This document shows positions 8,433 to 17,107 of a stretch of DNA of 64,000 nucleotides, piece after piece. The position numbers and the translations under genes were made by a program. Source of the stretch: Alphaproteobacteria bacterium (GTDB lineage Bacteria > Pseudomonadota > Alphaproteobacteria > MPNO01 > UBA2964); NCBI GenBank assembly GCA_012103315.1, contig WLWZ01000019.1, forward strand, positions 1-64,000, read 5' to 3'. The notes beneath the pieces were generated by a model, which saw nothing but the letters and a program-made list of their open reading frames with translations, did no database searches and was not told the origin of the DNA. The first letter of the stretch is position 1. Each line of letters begins with the position of its first letter.

Positions 8433-9281
8433 ATGCAAATAAACCGTTTGTCTGACGCGCTTGGGGCCGAGGTTATTGGTGTTGATGTTGCCAATATCGA
8501 TGATGACGCGTTTGAGGCTATTCACACGGCGTTCCTTGAATATCAATTGCTAGTGTTTCGCGATCAGGCGTTGGCACCGGAACCGCAAATCGCCTTTAGC
8601 AAACGGTTTGGCCCGATTGAAACGCGTCCCGACCGGCCGTTCACATTGCCCGGTTATCCTGAAGTGACCATTCTGTCTAACCGGATGGTCGATGGCGAAC
8701 CGGTTGGGGTGATTAGCGCCGGAGACTTTTGGCATACTGACCTGTCGTTTGGTGAAATTCCGTGCCGCGCAACCTTTCTGCACGCGTTGGAAGTAGCGGA
8801 GGAGGGCGGCGATACTGAATGGTCAAACATCTACACGGCCTATGACACGTTGTCGGAGGGTGTGAAGGAACGGATCGCGGACTTGCGAGGCATTCATGTG
8901 TTCGACCGGCGGCGCAATAAACGCGCCCAGGTCGATGTACAATTCGCTAACAAGGCTGAAGAGGTCTATGGCGTTCCCATTCCTGATGCAGTGCATCCCA
9001 TCGTGCGACACCATCCTGAGACGGGGCGTAAGTCGCTTTATATATCGCCGCGCTTTGTCGTCGGTATTGAGGGCATGGATGATGCAAAAGCACAGCCATT
9101 GCTCGACGAGCTGTTCGCTCATCAGGTCAGGCCTGAGTTCCGCTATCGCCACACCTGGCGCAAAGGCGATCTGCTGATGTGGGACAATCCCTGCCTGATC
9201 CACATCGGCCGTGGTGACATCAAACCACCGGGCATCCGCCACATGCACCGGACGATGGTGCTCGGCGACAGGCCTCGATAA
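8433..9281 (+). CDS. TauD/TfdA family dioxygenase, tandem paralogue
   Basis: A 282-residue protein starting at ATG 8433, 10 bp after the preceding dioxygenase. Iron ligands are H101 and D103 (FWHTDLS) and H257 (WDNPCLIH), where the usual DNRxTxH reads DNPCLIH; the ligand spacing is kept but the arginine is replaced by proline. IRHMHRT provides the 2-oxoglutarate arginine. It is clearly homologous to the upstream gene along its length but strongly diverged, suggesting an old tandem duplication with separate substrate ranges. A REP element follows directly after its stop. Confidence 0.94.
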   Translation: MQINRLSDALGAEVIGVDVANIDDDAFEAIHTAFLEYQLLVFRDQALAPEPQIAFSKRFGPIETRPDRPFTLPGYPEVTILSNRMVDGEPVGVISAGDFWHTDLSFGEIPCRATFLHALEVAEEGGDTEWSNIYTAYDTLSEGVKERIADLRGIHVFDRRRNKRAQVDVQFANKAEEVYGVPIPDAVHPIVRHHPETGRKSLYISPRFVVGIEGMDDAKAQPLLDELFAHQVRPEFRYRHTWRKGDLLMWDNPCLIHIGRGDIKPPGIRHMHRTMVLGDRPR

Positions 9282-9285
9282 TTTT

Positions 9286-9360
9286 CGTCACCCCGGACCA
9301 TGATCCGGGGTCCATATCAACAACCGCATAGATGGATGCCGCATCGAGCGCGGCATGACA
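9286..9360 (-). repeat. 75-bp composite REP element, copy A
   Basis: Two hairpins occur in one unit: CCCCGGA/TCCGGGG (stems 9291-9297 and 9304-9310) and ATGCCGC/GCGGCAT (9336-9342 and 9350-9356). Its reverse complement aligns without gaps to 47695-47769 (about 60 of 75 positions identical by eye). It lies after a stop codon, typical of alphaproteobacterial intergenic palindromic repeats, and may act in termination or mRNA end protection. Confidence 0.85.
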
Positions 9361-9435
9361 AACAAGCTTAGGTAGCGGCAAGCGCGCTGTCGTTCTAAAC
9401 TGGCTGGACCAAATTGAATTTTAGGGAGAGCTGGC

Positions 9436-10020
9436 ATGACCGCCGATAGCGACATGCTCGACGCAATATTTCGTGAGGGGCGTACTTATGATGCGTTTCT
9501 CGATAAGCCCGTACCCGAAGCTTTGCTGCAGGAAGCCTATGACCTGGCGAGGATGGCGCCGACCAGTGCCAATTGTCAGCCGATGCGTATTCTGTTTCTG
9601 ATATCGCAGGAGGCGAAAAAACAGCTCGGGCCGATGTTGTCCTCAACCAATCGTGACAAGACGGTGGCGGCACCCGCCGTGGCAGTTATCGCACATGATC
9701 TGGCCTTCTATGACAATCTGCCGAAGCTCTATCGGATTCCCGGGGCCGAGAAATGGTTTATGGGGCAGGACGGGTTGATCGAGGAAACCGCGTTCCGCAA
9801 TGGCGCAATGCAGGGGGCTTATTTCATGCTCGCAGCGCGCGCTGTCGGGTTGGGTGTTGGCCCGATGTCAGGTTTCGATAATGCCGCGGTTGATGAAGCG
9901 TTTTTTGCGGGTACAAGCTGGCGATCCAACTTTGTCTGTAATCTCGGGTTTGGCGATGACAGCAAAGTTCCGGCCCGCGATGCTCGGCTCGATTTTGCCG
10001 AAGCCTGCAAGGTGATTTAA
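9436..10020 (+). CDS. nitroreductase-family oxidoreductase, RutE-like (malonic semialdehyde reductase)
   Basis: A 194-residue FMN-dependent nitroreductase-fold protein. The segments DLARMAPTSANCQPMR, PMSGFDNAAVDEAFF and SNFVCNLGFGD match the RutE/YdfG-associated 3-hydroxypropanoate dehydrogenase pattern: RutE reduces malonic semialdehyde to 3-hydroxypropionate in pyrimidine breakdown. A ribosome binding site (AGGGAGAG) precedes ATG 9436. It is followed 3 bp later by a RutA-like flavin monooxygenase, so the pair mimics the two ends of the Rut pathway; rutB, rutC, rutD and rutF are not present. The general family is secure. The physiological substrate is an inference from similarity. Confidence 0.85.
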   Translation: MTADSDMLDAIFREGRTYDAFLDKPVPEALLQEAYDLARMAPTSANCQPMRILFLISQEAKKQLGPMLSSTNRDKTVAAPAVAVIAHDLAFYDNLPKLYRIPGAEKWFMGQDGLIEETAFRNGAMQGAYFMLAARAVGLGVGPMSGFDNAAVDEAFFAGTSWRSNFVCNLGFGDDSKVPARDARLDFAEACKVI

Positions 10021-10023
10021 TTC

Positions 10024-11145
10024 ATGGATGGTGCAGTAGCAGCCGGTGGTGCGGTGCGTAGTTTTGACCAACACAAACTCAAGCTTGGCCTATTTGGCCT
10101 GAACTGCTCCGGTGGCCTGTCAGCAACCATGGTGCCGGAGCGCTGGGAAGGCACCTGGGCAGAGAATCTTGAAATCGCCAAAGTCGCAGATGAAGCAGGG
10201 CTCGACTTTCTGCTGCCGCTCGGGCGCTGGAAAGGGTATGGCGGCGAGACTGACCATAATGGCGGCAGTTTAGAGACGCTGACCTGGGCAGCGGGTATCC
10301 TTGCGGCAACCAAACACATCATGGCGTTTGGCACTGTGCATGTGCCGCTGTTTAATCCAATTGTCGCGGCGAAGCAGATGGCGACGGCAGATCAGATCGG
10401 CGGGGGTCGCTTTGGCCTCAATATCGTCTGCGGCTGGAACCTCAATGAATTCAATATGGCGGGCGTCGAGCTTAACGCGCATGAGCAGCGCTATGAGCAA
10501 GGGCAGGAATGGGTCGATATCGTTAGCAAAGCCTGGGTGTCTAACGAACCATTTGATTATGACGGCGACCATTATTCGGTGAAAGGCGCGTTGATGAAAC
10601 CAAAGCCGGTTTCGGGTGATCGGCCGTTAGTCGTATCAGCAGGGAACTCCGATCGGGGCCGCGAGTTTGCCGCGCGCAATTCGGATATGATGTTCACCGG
10701 CATTCGTACATCGCCAGAAGAAATCAGCGATGACATCGCACCATTAAAGGCACAGGCCAAAACCTATGGTCGTGAAATAGGCATCTTCACCAACTGCTAT
10801 GTCGTGTGCCGTCCGACCCGCAAGGAGGCCGAGGAGTATCACGACTACTATGCGCTAGAAATGGCCGATCATGGCGCGGTCGACAATCTGATCGCGGGCC
10901 GCAGCGCACGCGGGAGGTTCGACGAGTTGCCGGAAGCGATGCTGCGCAATCTCAAGCAGCGTGCCGGCGGCGGCAATGGTGCCTATCCGATTGTTGGTGA
11001 TGCCGATGATGTCGCGTCTTTGCTCATAAAGCTCAACGCAGCAGGCATTGATGCCTTTGCCATGGGCATGGCGAACTATCTTGAGCATTTTCCGTTCTTC
11101 CGTGACGAAGTATTACCACGTCTCGAAGAAGCAGGCGTTCGTTAA
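10024..11145 (+). CDS. LLM-class flavin-dependent monooxygenase, RutA-like
   Basis: A 373-residue luciferase-like (LLM) TIM-barrel protein. Features typical of the RutA/DmoA branch are WAENLEIAKVADEAGLDFLLPLGRWKGYGG near residues 40-75, GGRFGLNIVCGWN near 120-135, and SAGNSDRGREFAARNSD near 205-220 for FMNH2 binding. RutA opens the pyrimidine ring by oxygenation; related enzymes oxidise alkanesulfonates, dimethyl sulfide or nitrilotriacetate. The gene starts 3 bp after the RutE-like gene and is translationally linked to it. A separate flavin reductase is needed for this class, and none is encoded nearby. Confidence 0.88.
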   Translation: MDGAVAAGGAVRSFDQHKLKLGLFGLNCSGGLSATMVPERWEGTWAENLEIAKVADEAGLDFLLPLGRWKGYGGETDHNGGSLETLTWAAGILAATKHIMAFGTVHVPLFNPIVAAKQMATADQIGGGRFGLNIVCGWNLNEFNMAGVELNAHEQRYEQGQEWVDIVSKAWVSNEPFDYDGDHYSVKGALMKPKPVSGDRPLVVSAGNSDRGREFAARNSDMMFTGIRTSPEEISDDIAPLKAQAKTYGREIGIFTNCYVVCRPTRKEAEEYHDYYALEMADHGAVDNLIAGRSARGRFDELPEAMLRNLKQRAGGGNGAYPIVGDADDVASLLIKLNAAGIDAFAMGMANYLEHFPFFRDEVLPRLEEAGVR

Positions 11146-11149
11146 CGCG

Positions 11150-14100
11150 CTAACCTACTACCATCTCCTGAATGGCTGGATAGTCCAGCTTGCCGGTGCC
11201 GAGCAGCGGTAGTTCGTCGACGATCTGTACGGCGCGTGGGATCATGATTTCGGCGACGCCTTCGGATTTCGCATAATCGAGCATTTGGGTGCGGTCAGCG
11301 CCTTCCATGTCAGTCAGCAAAATGACCTGCTCACCCTTCTTGTCATCGGGGATGCTGACGGCGGCATGCATCTGTCCGGGCCATATGGCGGTGGCATAGC
11401 CTTCAACGGCGGTGAGCGAAACCATTTCACCGGCGATTTTGGCAAAGCGCTTGGCGCGGCCAAGGATCGTGACATAGCCATGCTGATCGATATCGACGAT
11501 ATCACCAGTGTCGTAGGTTTGGTCTTCAGGTGGTTCCAACACACCGGGATTATCTACTTTGAAATAGCCGAGCATGATGTTGGGCCCGGAAACCAGCAGC
11601 TTGCCGCCTTGTTCGATACCCGGGACCGGCTCGATAGTGTGTTTGATATTGGGCAACAGACGGCCAACGGTTCCGGCCTTGAAATGCATCGGCGTGTTAA
11701 CGGCAAGCACCGGTGCGGTTTCGGTCGCACCATAACCCTCCATAATCCGCAACCCGAACTTGTCAGCCCATTGCGCTCTTGTGTCGTCGCGGACTTTCTC
11801 GGCCCCGGCAAAGACATAGCGCAGGCTGTAGAAGTCATAGGGGTGGGCTGCCTTGCCATAGCCGCCGAGAAAGGTGTCAGTGCCAAACAGGATCGTGGTA
11901 TCTGTGTCATAGACCAGCGCAGGTACGATCCGGTAGTGCAGCGGCGATGGATACAGGAATGTCTTCAGGCCGGATAAGATCGGTAGCAGCGTGCCGCCAG
12001 TTAGACCAAATGAATGAAACATCGGCAGGGCATTGAACACAATGTCGCGCGGATTGAAATCGACTTTGGCTGCCAGCTGATAGCGGTTTGCCATAAGGTT
12101 CTCGTGGCTCAGGACGACGCCCTTGGGTGTACCTTCCGATCCGCTGGTAAACAGGACAACCGCAGGGTCGGTGGATGCTATTTTGTTTGCTCGAACGCGT
12201 AGGCCGGGAAATAGTTTTTGGATCAATCCAACGATCTTGTCGCCGAATGAGATTTGCTCGCGGACGTCTTCCAGATAGATCAGCTCTGCCTTTTCCGAAA
12301 GGGCAGCGGCAACGTCATCCAGTTCGGCTAGCTTGATAAATTTTCGTGATGTCAGAACGGTTTTGATTTGTGCCGTTTCAAGTGCTGACAGCATGTTTTT
12401 AATGCCAGTCGAGAAATTGAGCATTGCGGGTGTCCGGCCATAGGCCTGTAGCGCGAAGAAGGTTACGGCACCACCAAGTGAGTTGGGCAGCAGAACACCG
12501 ACAGGGCTTTCTTTTGGCGTGTCTTTGGTGATACGCCGACCTAATACGAGAGAGGATAGGACAAGCCTGTTGTAAGAAAGCGCGTTGCGGTCGGTATCCT
12601 CGACGATCAAATGTTTGCCGCCATGGACTTTGCGGGCTTCTAGCAGCCCTTCGAACAGGCTGCGCTGGTAGTCGCATGTTTCAAAAATCAGGTCACTCAT
12701 CACATCATACAGGCGTTCGCCGGTGATCTGACGACGTTCACGACCGCTGAGGTCTTCGGGCAATTCAAACTTGCGTGGCGGAAGAAGCGTAATGGTGATC
12801 TTGGGGAATAGTCGTAGGCGGATTTTGCCGCGCAGTCGCGAGAACGGCGTGAATTGTGCACCATCAATACGGACCGGAACTAACATGGCATCCGACTTGT
12901 CGGCGACCATGCCGGGGCCTTCGAAAATTTTCATTAAGGCGCCGGTCACAGTGACGCGCCCTTCCGGAAATATCACACAATGACGATCTTCTTTGACCGC
13001 TTTGATTAAGGCCTTCATAGACATTGAGTTGGTCGGGTCAACAGCGAAAGCATCGACCAATGTTAGGAACGGTTTGACCCACCATTGCTGCGAGATATGG
13101 GTGTTAACGGCGAACATCGGCTTTACCGGTAGAAAGGCCGCGAGCAACAGTGGATCGAGGAGAGAGACATGATTTACCACGATCACCGCACGTTTGCCGG
13201 CCTCGCTGTAATGTTCCAGTCCTTTGACATCGACGCGATAGATTAGTTTTAGGATGGTCGCGACGATGAGCTTGATCAGCTGATAAGGCAGCAACCGCGT
13301 GATATAGAGGGCGACAAACCCGTTAGCGATGGCGAGGGCAAGAAAGACCTGAGGGATGGTCCAATCCGCCGCCAACATCAGCGTAGCAATGATCGCACCG
13401 ACCACCATAAACAGGGCATTCATGATGTTGTTGGCGGCGATGGTGCGGGATCGTGTCGCCGGATCGCTATCATTCTGCAGGATGGCATAGAGCGGCACGG
13501 TGTAGAGCCCGCCGCAAACCGAAATCGCTGTCAGATCAAACAGAATACGCCAGTTAGATGGGCTGTTCATAAAGTCACCGGCGGTGATAAGTCCGCTGGT
13601 GGGCGCGCGGAGGCCGCGCGATGCGAAATACAGATCAAGCGTGAAAGCGGTTAGAGCGAGGGCGCTCAAGGGTACAAACTTTGCTGATATCTCGCCTTTG
13701 AGGAGCTTTGTACACCAATAGGAGCCAATACCGATGCCGAGTGAAAACGTGACCATAAAGAGAGTGACCACGCTGGCATCACCACCGAGTAGAATTTTGC
13801 TGAAATTAGGGAATTGCGACAGAAATGTCGCTCCGGTCAGCCAAAACCACGAAATCCCGAGGATCGACAGAAAGACAGATCGGGTTTCCCGCGCACGGCC
13901 CACCATCCGCCAAGTCTCCTGAAAGATATTGGCGTTGATCTTGATTTTCGGGTCGGCGGCGGCAGCGATTGGGATGGAACGGCTCGCGAGCCAACCCAAA
14001 GCCGCGAGGAGTAACAGCGTCGCCGATACGATGGTAACGCCCTGATCGACAACAATCAGCAGTCCGCCCGCGATGGTGCCGATCAGGATGGCGAGGAATG

Positions 14101-14560
14101 TACCGCCCTCGATCAGCGCATTGCCGCCGATTAGCTCGTTCTCCTTAAGATGATTGGGAAGGATGCCGTATTTCAGCGGACCAAAGAACGCAGACTGGGT
14201 GCCCATCATGAACAGGACAGCGATCAGGAAATAGGTATTCGACAGGTAAAACCCGGCGACGGCTATTGCCATAATGAAGATTTCGGCGATTTTGATACGC
14301 CGAATTGTGCCGGATTTCTCGAACTTGTCCGCTATTTGTCCTGCTGTCGCAGAGAACAGGAAGAATGGCAGGATGAATATCCCGGCGGCCATGGTGACCA
14401 GTATCTGTGGGCTCATGTCCGATGATTGCAACAGGCCAAAGGTGATCATGACGATCAGTGCCTGCTTCATCAAATTGTCATTCATCGCTCCCAAAAACTG
14501 GGTGATGAAGAGCGGCAGAAACCGGCTGGTCTTGAGTAGGTTCTGGGATTGGGTGGTCAT
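11150..14560 (-). CDS. fused MFS (LplT-like) / PlsC acyltransferase / acyl-ACP synthetase
   Basis: A 1136-residue three-domain membrane protein. Residues ~1-415 form an MFS transporter with about 12 hydrophobic helices, like the lysophospholipid flippase LplT. Residues ~430-620 form a PlsC acyltransferase with the HxxxxD site (H464, D469 in NHVSLLDP) and FPEGR (E533). Residues ~640-1136 form an AMP-binding acyl-ligase with the P-loop-like TSGSEGTPKG (from T805) and later YDTGD. The combination corresponds to the LplT-Aas system that imports lysophospholipids and re-acylates them at the inner membrane. It is the last gene of a minus-strand operon, 4 bp after the methyltransferase, and its link to the surrounding catabolism is unclear. 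Confidence 0.93.
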   Translation of the reverse strand: MTTQSQNLLKTSRFLPLFITQFLGAMNDNLMKQALIVMITFGLLQSSDMSPQILVTMAAGIFILPFFLFSATAGQIADKFEKSGTIRRIKIAEIFIMAIAVAGFYLSNTYFLIAVLFMMGTQSAFFGPLKYGILPNHLKENELIGGNALIEGGTFLAILIGTIAGGLLIVVDQGVTIVSATLLLLAALGWLASRSIPIAAAADPKIKINANIFQETWRMVGRARETRSVFLSILGISWFWLTGATFLSQFPNFSKILLGGDASVVTLFMVTFSLGIGIGSYWCTKLLKGEISAKFVPLSALALTAFTLDLYFASRGLRAPTSGLITAGDFMNSPSNWRILFDLTAISVCGGLYTVPLYAILQNDSDPATRSRTIAANNIMNALFMVVGAIIATLMLAADWTIPQVFLALAIANGFVALYITRLLPYQLIKLIVATILKLIYRVDVKGLEHYSEAGKRAVIVVNHVSLLDPLLLAAFLPVKPMFAVNTHISQQWWVKPFLTLVDAFAVDPTNSMSMKALIKAVKEDRHCVIFPEGRVTVTGALMKIFEGPGMVADKSDAMLVPVRIDGAQFTPFSRLRGKIRLRLFPKITITLLPPRKFELPEDLSGRERRQITGERLYDVMSDLIFETCDYQRSLFEGLLEARKVHGGKHLIVEDTDRNALSYNRLVLSSLVLGRRITKDTPKESPVGVLLPNSLGGAVTFFALQAYGRTPAMLNFSTGIKNMLSALETAQIKTVLTSRKFIKLAELDDVAAALSEKAELIYLEDVREQISFGDKIVGLIQKLFPGLRVRANKIASTDPAVVLFTSGSEGTPKGVVLSHENLMANRYQLAAKVDFNPRDIVFNALPMFHSFGLTGGTLLPILSGLKTFLYPSPLHYRIVPALVYDTDTTILFGTDTFLGGYGKAAHPYDFYSLRYVFAGAEKVRDDTRAQWADKFGLRIMEGYGATETAPVLAVNTPMHFKAGTVGRLLPNIKHTIEPVPGIEQGGKLLVSGPNIMLGYFKVDNPGVLEPPEDQTYDTGDIVDIDQHGYVTILGRAKRFAKIAGEMVSLTAVEGYATAIWPGQMHAAVSIPDDKKGEQVILLTDMEGADRTQMLDYAKSEGVAEIMIPRAVQIVDELPLLGTGKLDYPAIQEMVVG

Positions 14561-14564
14561 TTTC

Positions 14565-15203
14565 TCAGCTGGTTTTAGTGACGGCGGTTACAACATATAG
14601 CGGGTCGGTGTCACCTGGGTTTGGTGAAATATTTTCGAACTCTGGTGCTTCAAAGCCACCCGCTTCATTGAAGTAATACCCGATCAGCTTGGCGTGGTTG
14701 ATATCGTCTAGCTGGTGCCATATCGCGACGGCTTTGGTCGGAAAACATCTGTTCGAAAACGACACAATGCAGCGGCTGCCGGGCCGCAATACTCGGGCTA
14801 TCTCGCCAAATACATGAACCGGATGGATTAGATACTGCACGGAAACCGTGATCATACAGCCATCGAACGAATTGTCGGCGATCGGAAGGGTGGGGTTGGT
14901 ACTGAGATTATGGACCAGCCGTTCAGTGAGTAGAGGATTCTCGTCCAGTTCCACTTGGTTCATGCCGACGCCCGTGACGCTCTTATACTCAATATCCCAG
15001 GGCAGGTGCGACACGTAGGCGGACATGAGGTCGAGCAAATCCCCGTCCGCAGGTAAATTCTCGCGAAAATAGTCGTTTAGCGCCGCGCAAGCCGGGTCGT
15101 CGATATGGCTAACCAGCCGTGGCTGCTCGTAAAATATCCCGTCATCGCTTTCATCAGTGCGTAGAAAGTGCTCAGGCTGAAGTTGTTCGCTTTCATCCGC
15201 CAC
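14565..15203 (-). CDS. class I SAM-dependent methyltransferase
   Basis: A 212-residue protein beginning at a GTG (15203), 3 bp after the stop of the upstream dioxygenase. The core resembles Methyltransf_11: LLDLMSAYVSHLP in the position of the SAM-binding motif I, LPIADNSFDGCMITVSVQYL as motif II, and EIARVLRPGSRCIVSFSNR as motif III. Motif I lacks the usual GxGxG glycines (DLMSAYVSH), so SAM binding deserves a check. It sits between a TauD dioxygenase and the acyltransferase fusion in a tightly spaced operon. The methyl acceptor is unknown. Confidence 0.82.
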   Translation of the reverse strand: MADESEQLQPEHFLRTDESDDGIFYEQPRLVSHIDDPACAALNDYFRENLPADGDLLDLMSAYVSHLPWDIEYKSVTGVGMNQVELDENPLLTERLVHNLSTNPTLPIADNSFDGCMITVSVQYLIHPVHVFGEIARVLRPGSRCIVSFSNRCFPTKAVAIWHQLDDINHAKLIGYYFNEAGGFEAPEFENISPNPGDTDPLYVVTAVTKTS

Positions 15204-15206
15204 TGT

Positions 15207-16088
15207 TTATTGCGCCGCTGCTTCGTGAAAGGGCGGTTCGCCTGCAAGAACCGGATGGTCATCTTCCAGGGTAATCCGCCGCAGCATGCGGCGTTCATTG
15301 CTCGGGAAGTCAGTGCGGGCGTGTACAGAACATCGATTATCCCACATCATTATATCGCCTGGTCGCCATTGGTGTTCATAGACGAATTCCGGTTTGCTCT
15401 GATGCTCAAATAGAAAATCCAGGAGTTCGCGGCTTTCTTCAGGGCTGACATCGAGAACTTCTTCGGTCATTAATTCGCTGACAAATAGCGCTGAACGTCC
15501 GGTTTCGGGATGTTTACGAAATATAGGATGTGCAAAATGTGGATGCACACTCTTGTCATAACTATCCTCGGTTTTGTGCTGATTACCGTAATCATAGATA
15601 TGCAGCGCTTTCTTGGTGCCGATACGGTGTTTGATGTCTTCCGGCAGCGTTTCCGCAGCTTTGTAGCTGTTGGAGAACATCGTATTACCGCCATGTGACG
15701 GGATATCGATGGCGTAGAGCAGTGTCGCCTTGAGCGGGTTTTCGTAATAGGGCGTATCCGAATGGAACATCATCTCGCCATCGGGCAGCGTGCCGATGGG
15801 TTTACCGTTTTCCCGCACATTGGTAATCAGCATGAGGGCATTGCTGGCCTTTTGTTCATGCGCCGTCGCCGTCGATTGATGTCGAATAGCGACCTCACCA
15901 AAACTGGCAGCGTAAGCGTGTTGCTGATCCAGCGTCAGGTCCTGATCGCGGACCAGTACGATGACGTGGTCATACCAAGCCTGCTCGATTGCCTTGGCGA
16001 CGTCATGGGCGAGAGGTTTGCTGAGGTCGACACCCAAGACCTCCGCACCTATGGCATCGCAGATTGGTCTAATTTCGAAATCAGTCAT
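15207..16088 (-). CDS. TauD/TfdA family dioxygenase (PDGE subtype)
   Basis: A 293-residue Fe(II)/2-oxoglutarate dioxygenase. Iron ligands are H109 and D111 (MMFHSDTPYY) and H256 (WDNRCSVH); RRMLRR provides the cosubstrate arginine. The LPDGEMMFHSD block differs from the SAGDxWHSDLS block of the 7571 group and matches the gene at 25772-26614, so these two form a second TauD subtype within the window. First gene of a minus-strand operon with the methyltransferase and the acyltransferase fusion. It is divergent from the 16244 dioxygenase, with 155 bp between the starts for both promoters. Confidence 0.94.
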   Translation of the reverse strand: MTDFEIRPICDAIGAEVLGVDLSKPLAHDVAKAIEQAWYDHVIVLVRDQDLTLDQQHAYAASFGEVAIRHQSTATAHEQKASNALMLITNVRENGKPIGTLPDGEMMFHSDTPYYENPLKATLLYAIDIPSHGGNTMFSNSYKAAETLPEDIKHRIGTKKALHIYDYGNQHKTEDSYDKSVHPHFAHPIFRKHPETGRSALFVSELMTEEVLDVSPEESRELLDFLFEHQSKPEFVYEHQWRPGDIMMWDNRCSVHARTDFPSNERRMLRRITLEDDHPVLAGEPPFHEAAAQ

Positions 16089-16243
16089 GCCCGTACCTGT
16101 CTTCTGTGATTTTGATAATTGAACGCCATCACGCTCGGGAACTCAAGACGTCTGTGGCCCATTTGACGCCTTTCGAGACCGGGCGTAGAGTCTTTGGAAA
16201 GCGCCAAAAAGGCGGAAAACAAGGTCTTTTCCAGGAGACGATT

Positions 16244-17095
16244 ATGGAAGTTACGCGTCTTTCAGATGCGCTAGGAGCATATGTTTCTGATGTGGACCTT
16301 GGCAATGTCGATGCCGGAACTGCCGACAAGATCAGGGATGCGTTCCACCAACATCAGATTTTGTTGTTCCGAGGTCAGAATATTTCGATGGAACAGCACA
16401 TCGCTTTCAGCAAGAACTTTGGACCGCTGGAAGTCCATATCTCTAAAGATAGCCTTCATGACGATCATGAGGAGATTTTGTTGGTCTCCAATAAAAAGGA
16501 AAATGGCGAATATGTAGGGGTAGAGAACGCTGGGGATTCCTGGCATTCGGACCTTTCATACATGCCCGAACCCAGCCTGGGGTCGTTGCTCTATGCGCTG
16601 GAAGTGTCGGAAATCGGCGGCGATACGGAATGGCTGAACATGTATGACGCCTATGACACGCTGCCTGAAGAGACCAAACAACGGATCGAGGGACTAAAAG
16701 CGCGGCACAGTTTCAATCGCTATAAAAACAAACGCATTGGGGTGCCAGAACAGCGTAAGAATGGCGGCAAAGAACGCTATGCGAAACTCAGCCCGCCGGA
16801 TGTGTTTCATCCGGTAGCTCGGACTCATCCGGACACTGGCCGCAAGGCGCTTTATATTTCTCCGCGTTTTACACTGGGTATCCTCGACGGATCAGAGGAT
16901 GAGGCCCAAGACCTGCTTGATGAGCTTATAGAGCACGCGACGCAGCGGAAATTCGTTTATCGCCATGAATGGGAAGTCGGCGATCTCGTGATGTGGGACA
17001 ATCGCTGTACACTGCATCTTGCCTGCCGCGGTATTCCTGAGGACCAAGTTCGGCATATGCACCGCACGACGATATCGGGCGATATACCGTTCTAG
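16244..17095 (+). CDS. TauD/TfdA family dioxygenase
   Basis: The start is placed at ATG 16244, preceded by AGGAGA at 7-8 bp. The frame is open back to 16106, but those 46 codons lack family similarity, while MEVTRLSDALGA aligns with the starts of the other TauD proteins. The product has 283 residues. Iron ligands are H101 and D103 (SWHSDLS) and H258 (WDNRCTLH), with RHMHRT for 2-oxoglutarate. It is followed 12 bp later by a close paralogue at 17108 and then by glyoxalase I and two UbiD genes, apparently one operon. Substrate unknown. Confidence 0.95.
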   Translation: MEVTRLSDALGAYVSDVDLGNVDAGTADKIRDAFHQHQILLFRGQNISMEQHIAFSKNFGPLEVHISKDSLHDDHEEILLVSNKKENGEYVGVENAGDSWHSDLSYMPEPSLGSLLYALEVSEIGGDTEWLNMYDAYDTLPEETKQRIEGLKARHSFNRYKNKRIGVPEQRKNGGKERYAKLSPPDVFHPVARTHPDTGRKALYISPRFTLGILDGSEDEAQDLLDELIEHATQRKFVYRHEWEVGDLVMWDNRCTLHLACRGIPEDQVRHMHRTTISGDIPF

Positions 17096-17107
17096 AGAGG
17101 TTTAAAG

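Noticed and set aside
7589..8494. Minus-strand frame of 301 codons antisense to a TauD gene
   Set aside because: The plus-strand protein keeps all catalytic residues; the antisense frame has no recognisable domain.
16106..16243. 46-codon N-terminal extension of the TauD frame
   Set aside because: Not similar to other TauD proteins; ATG 16244 has a clear AGGAGA site and aligns with paralogue starts.
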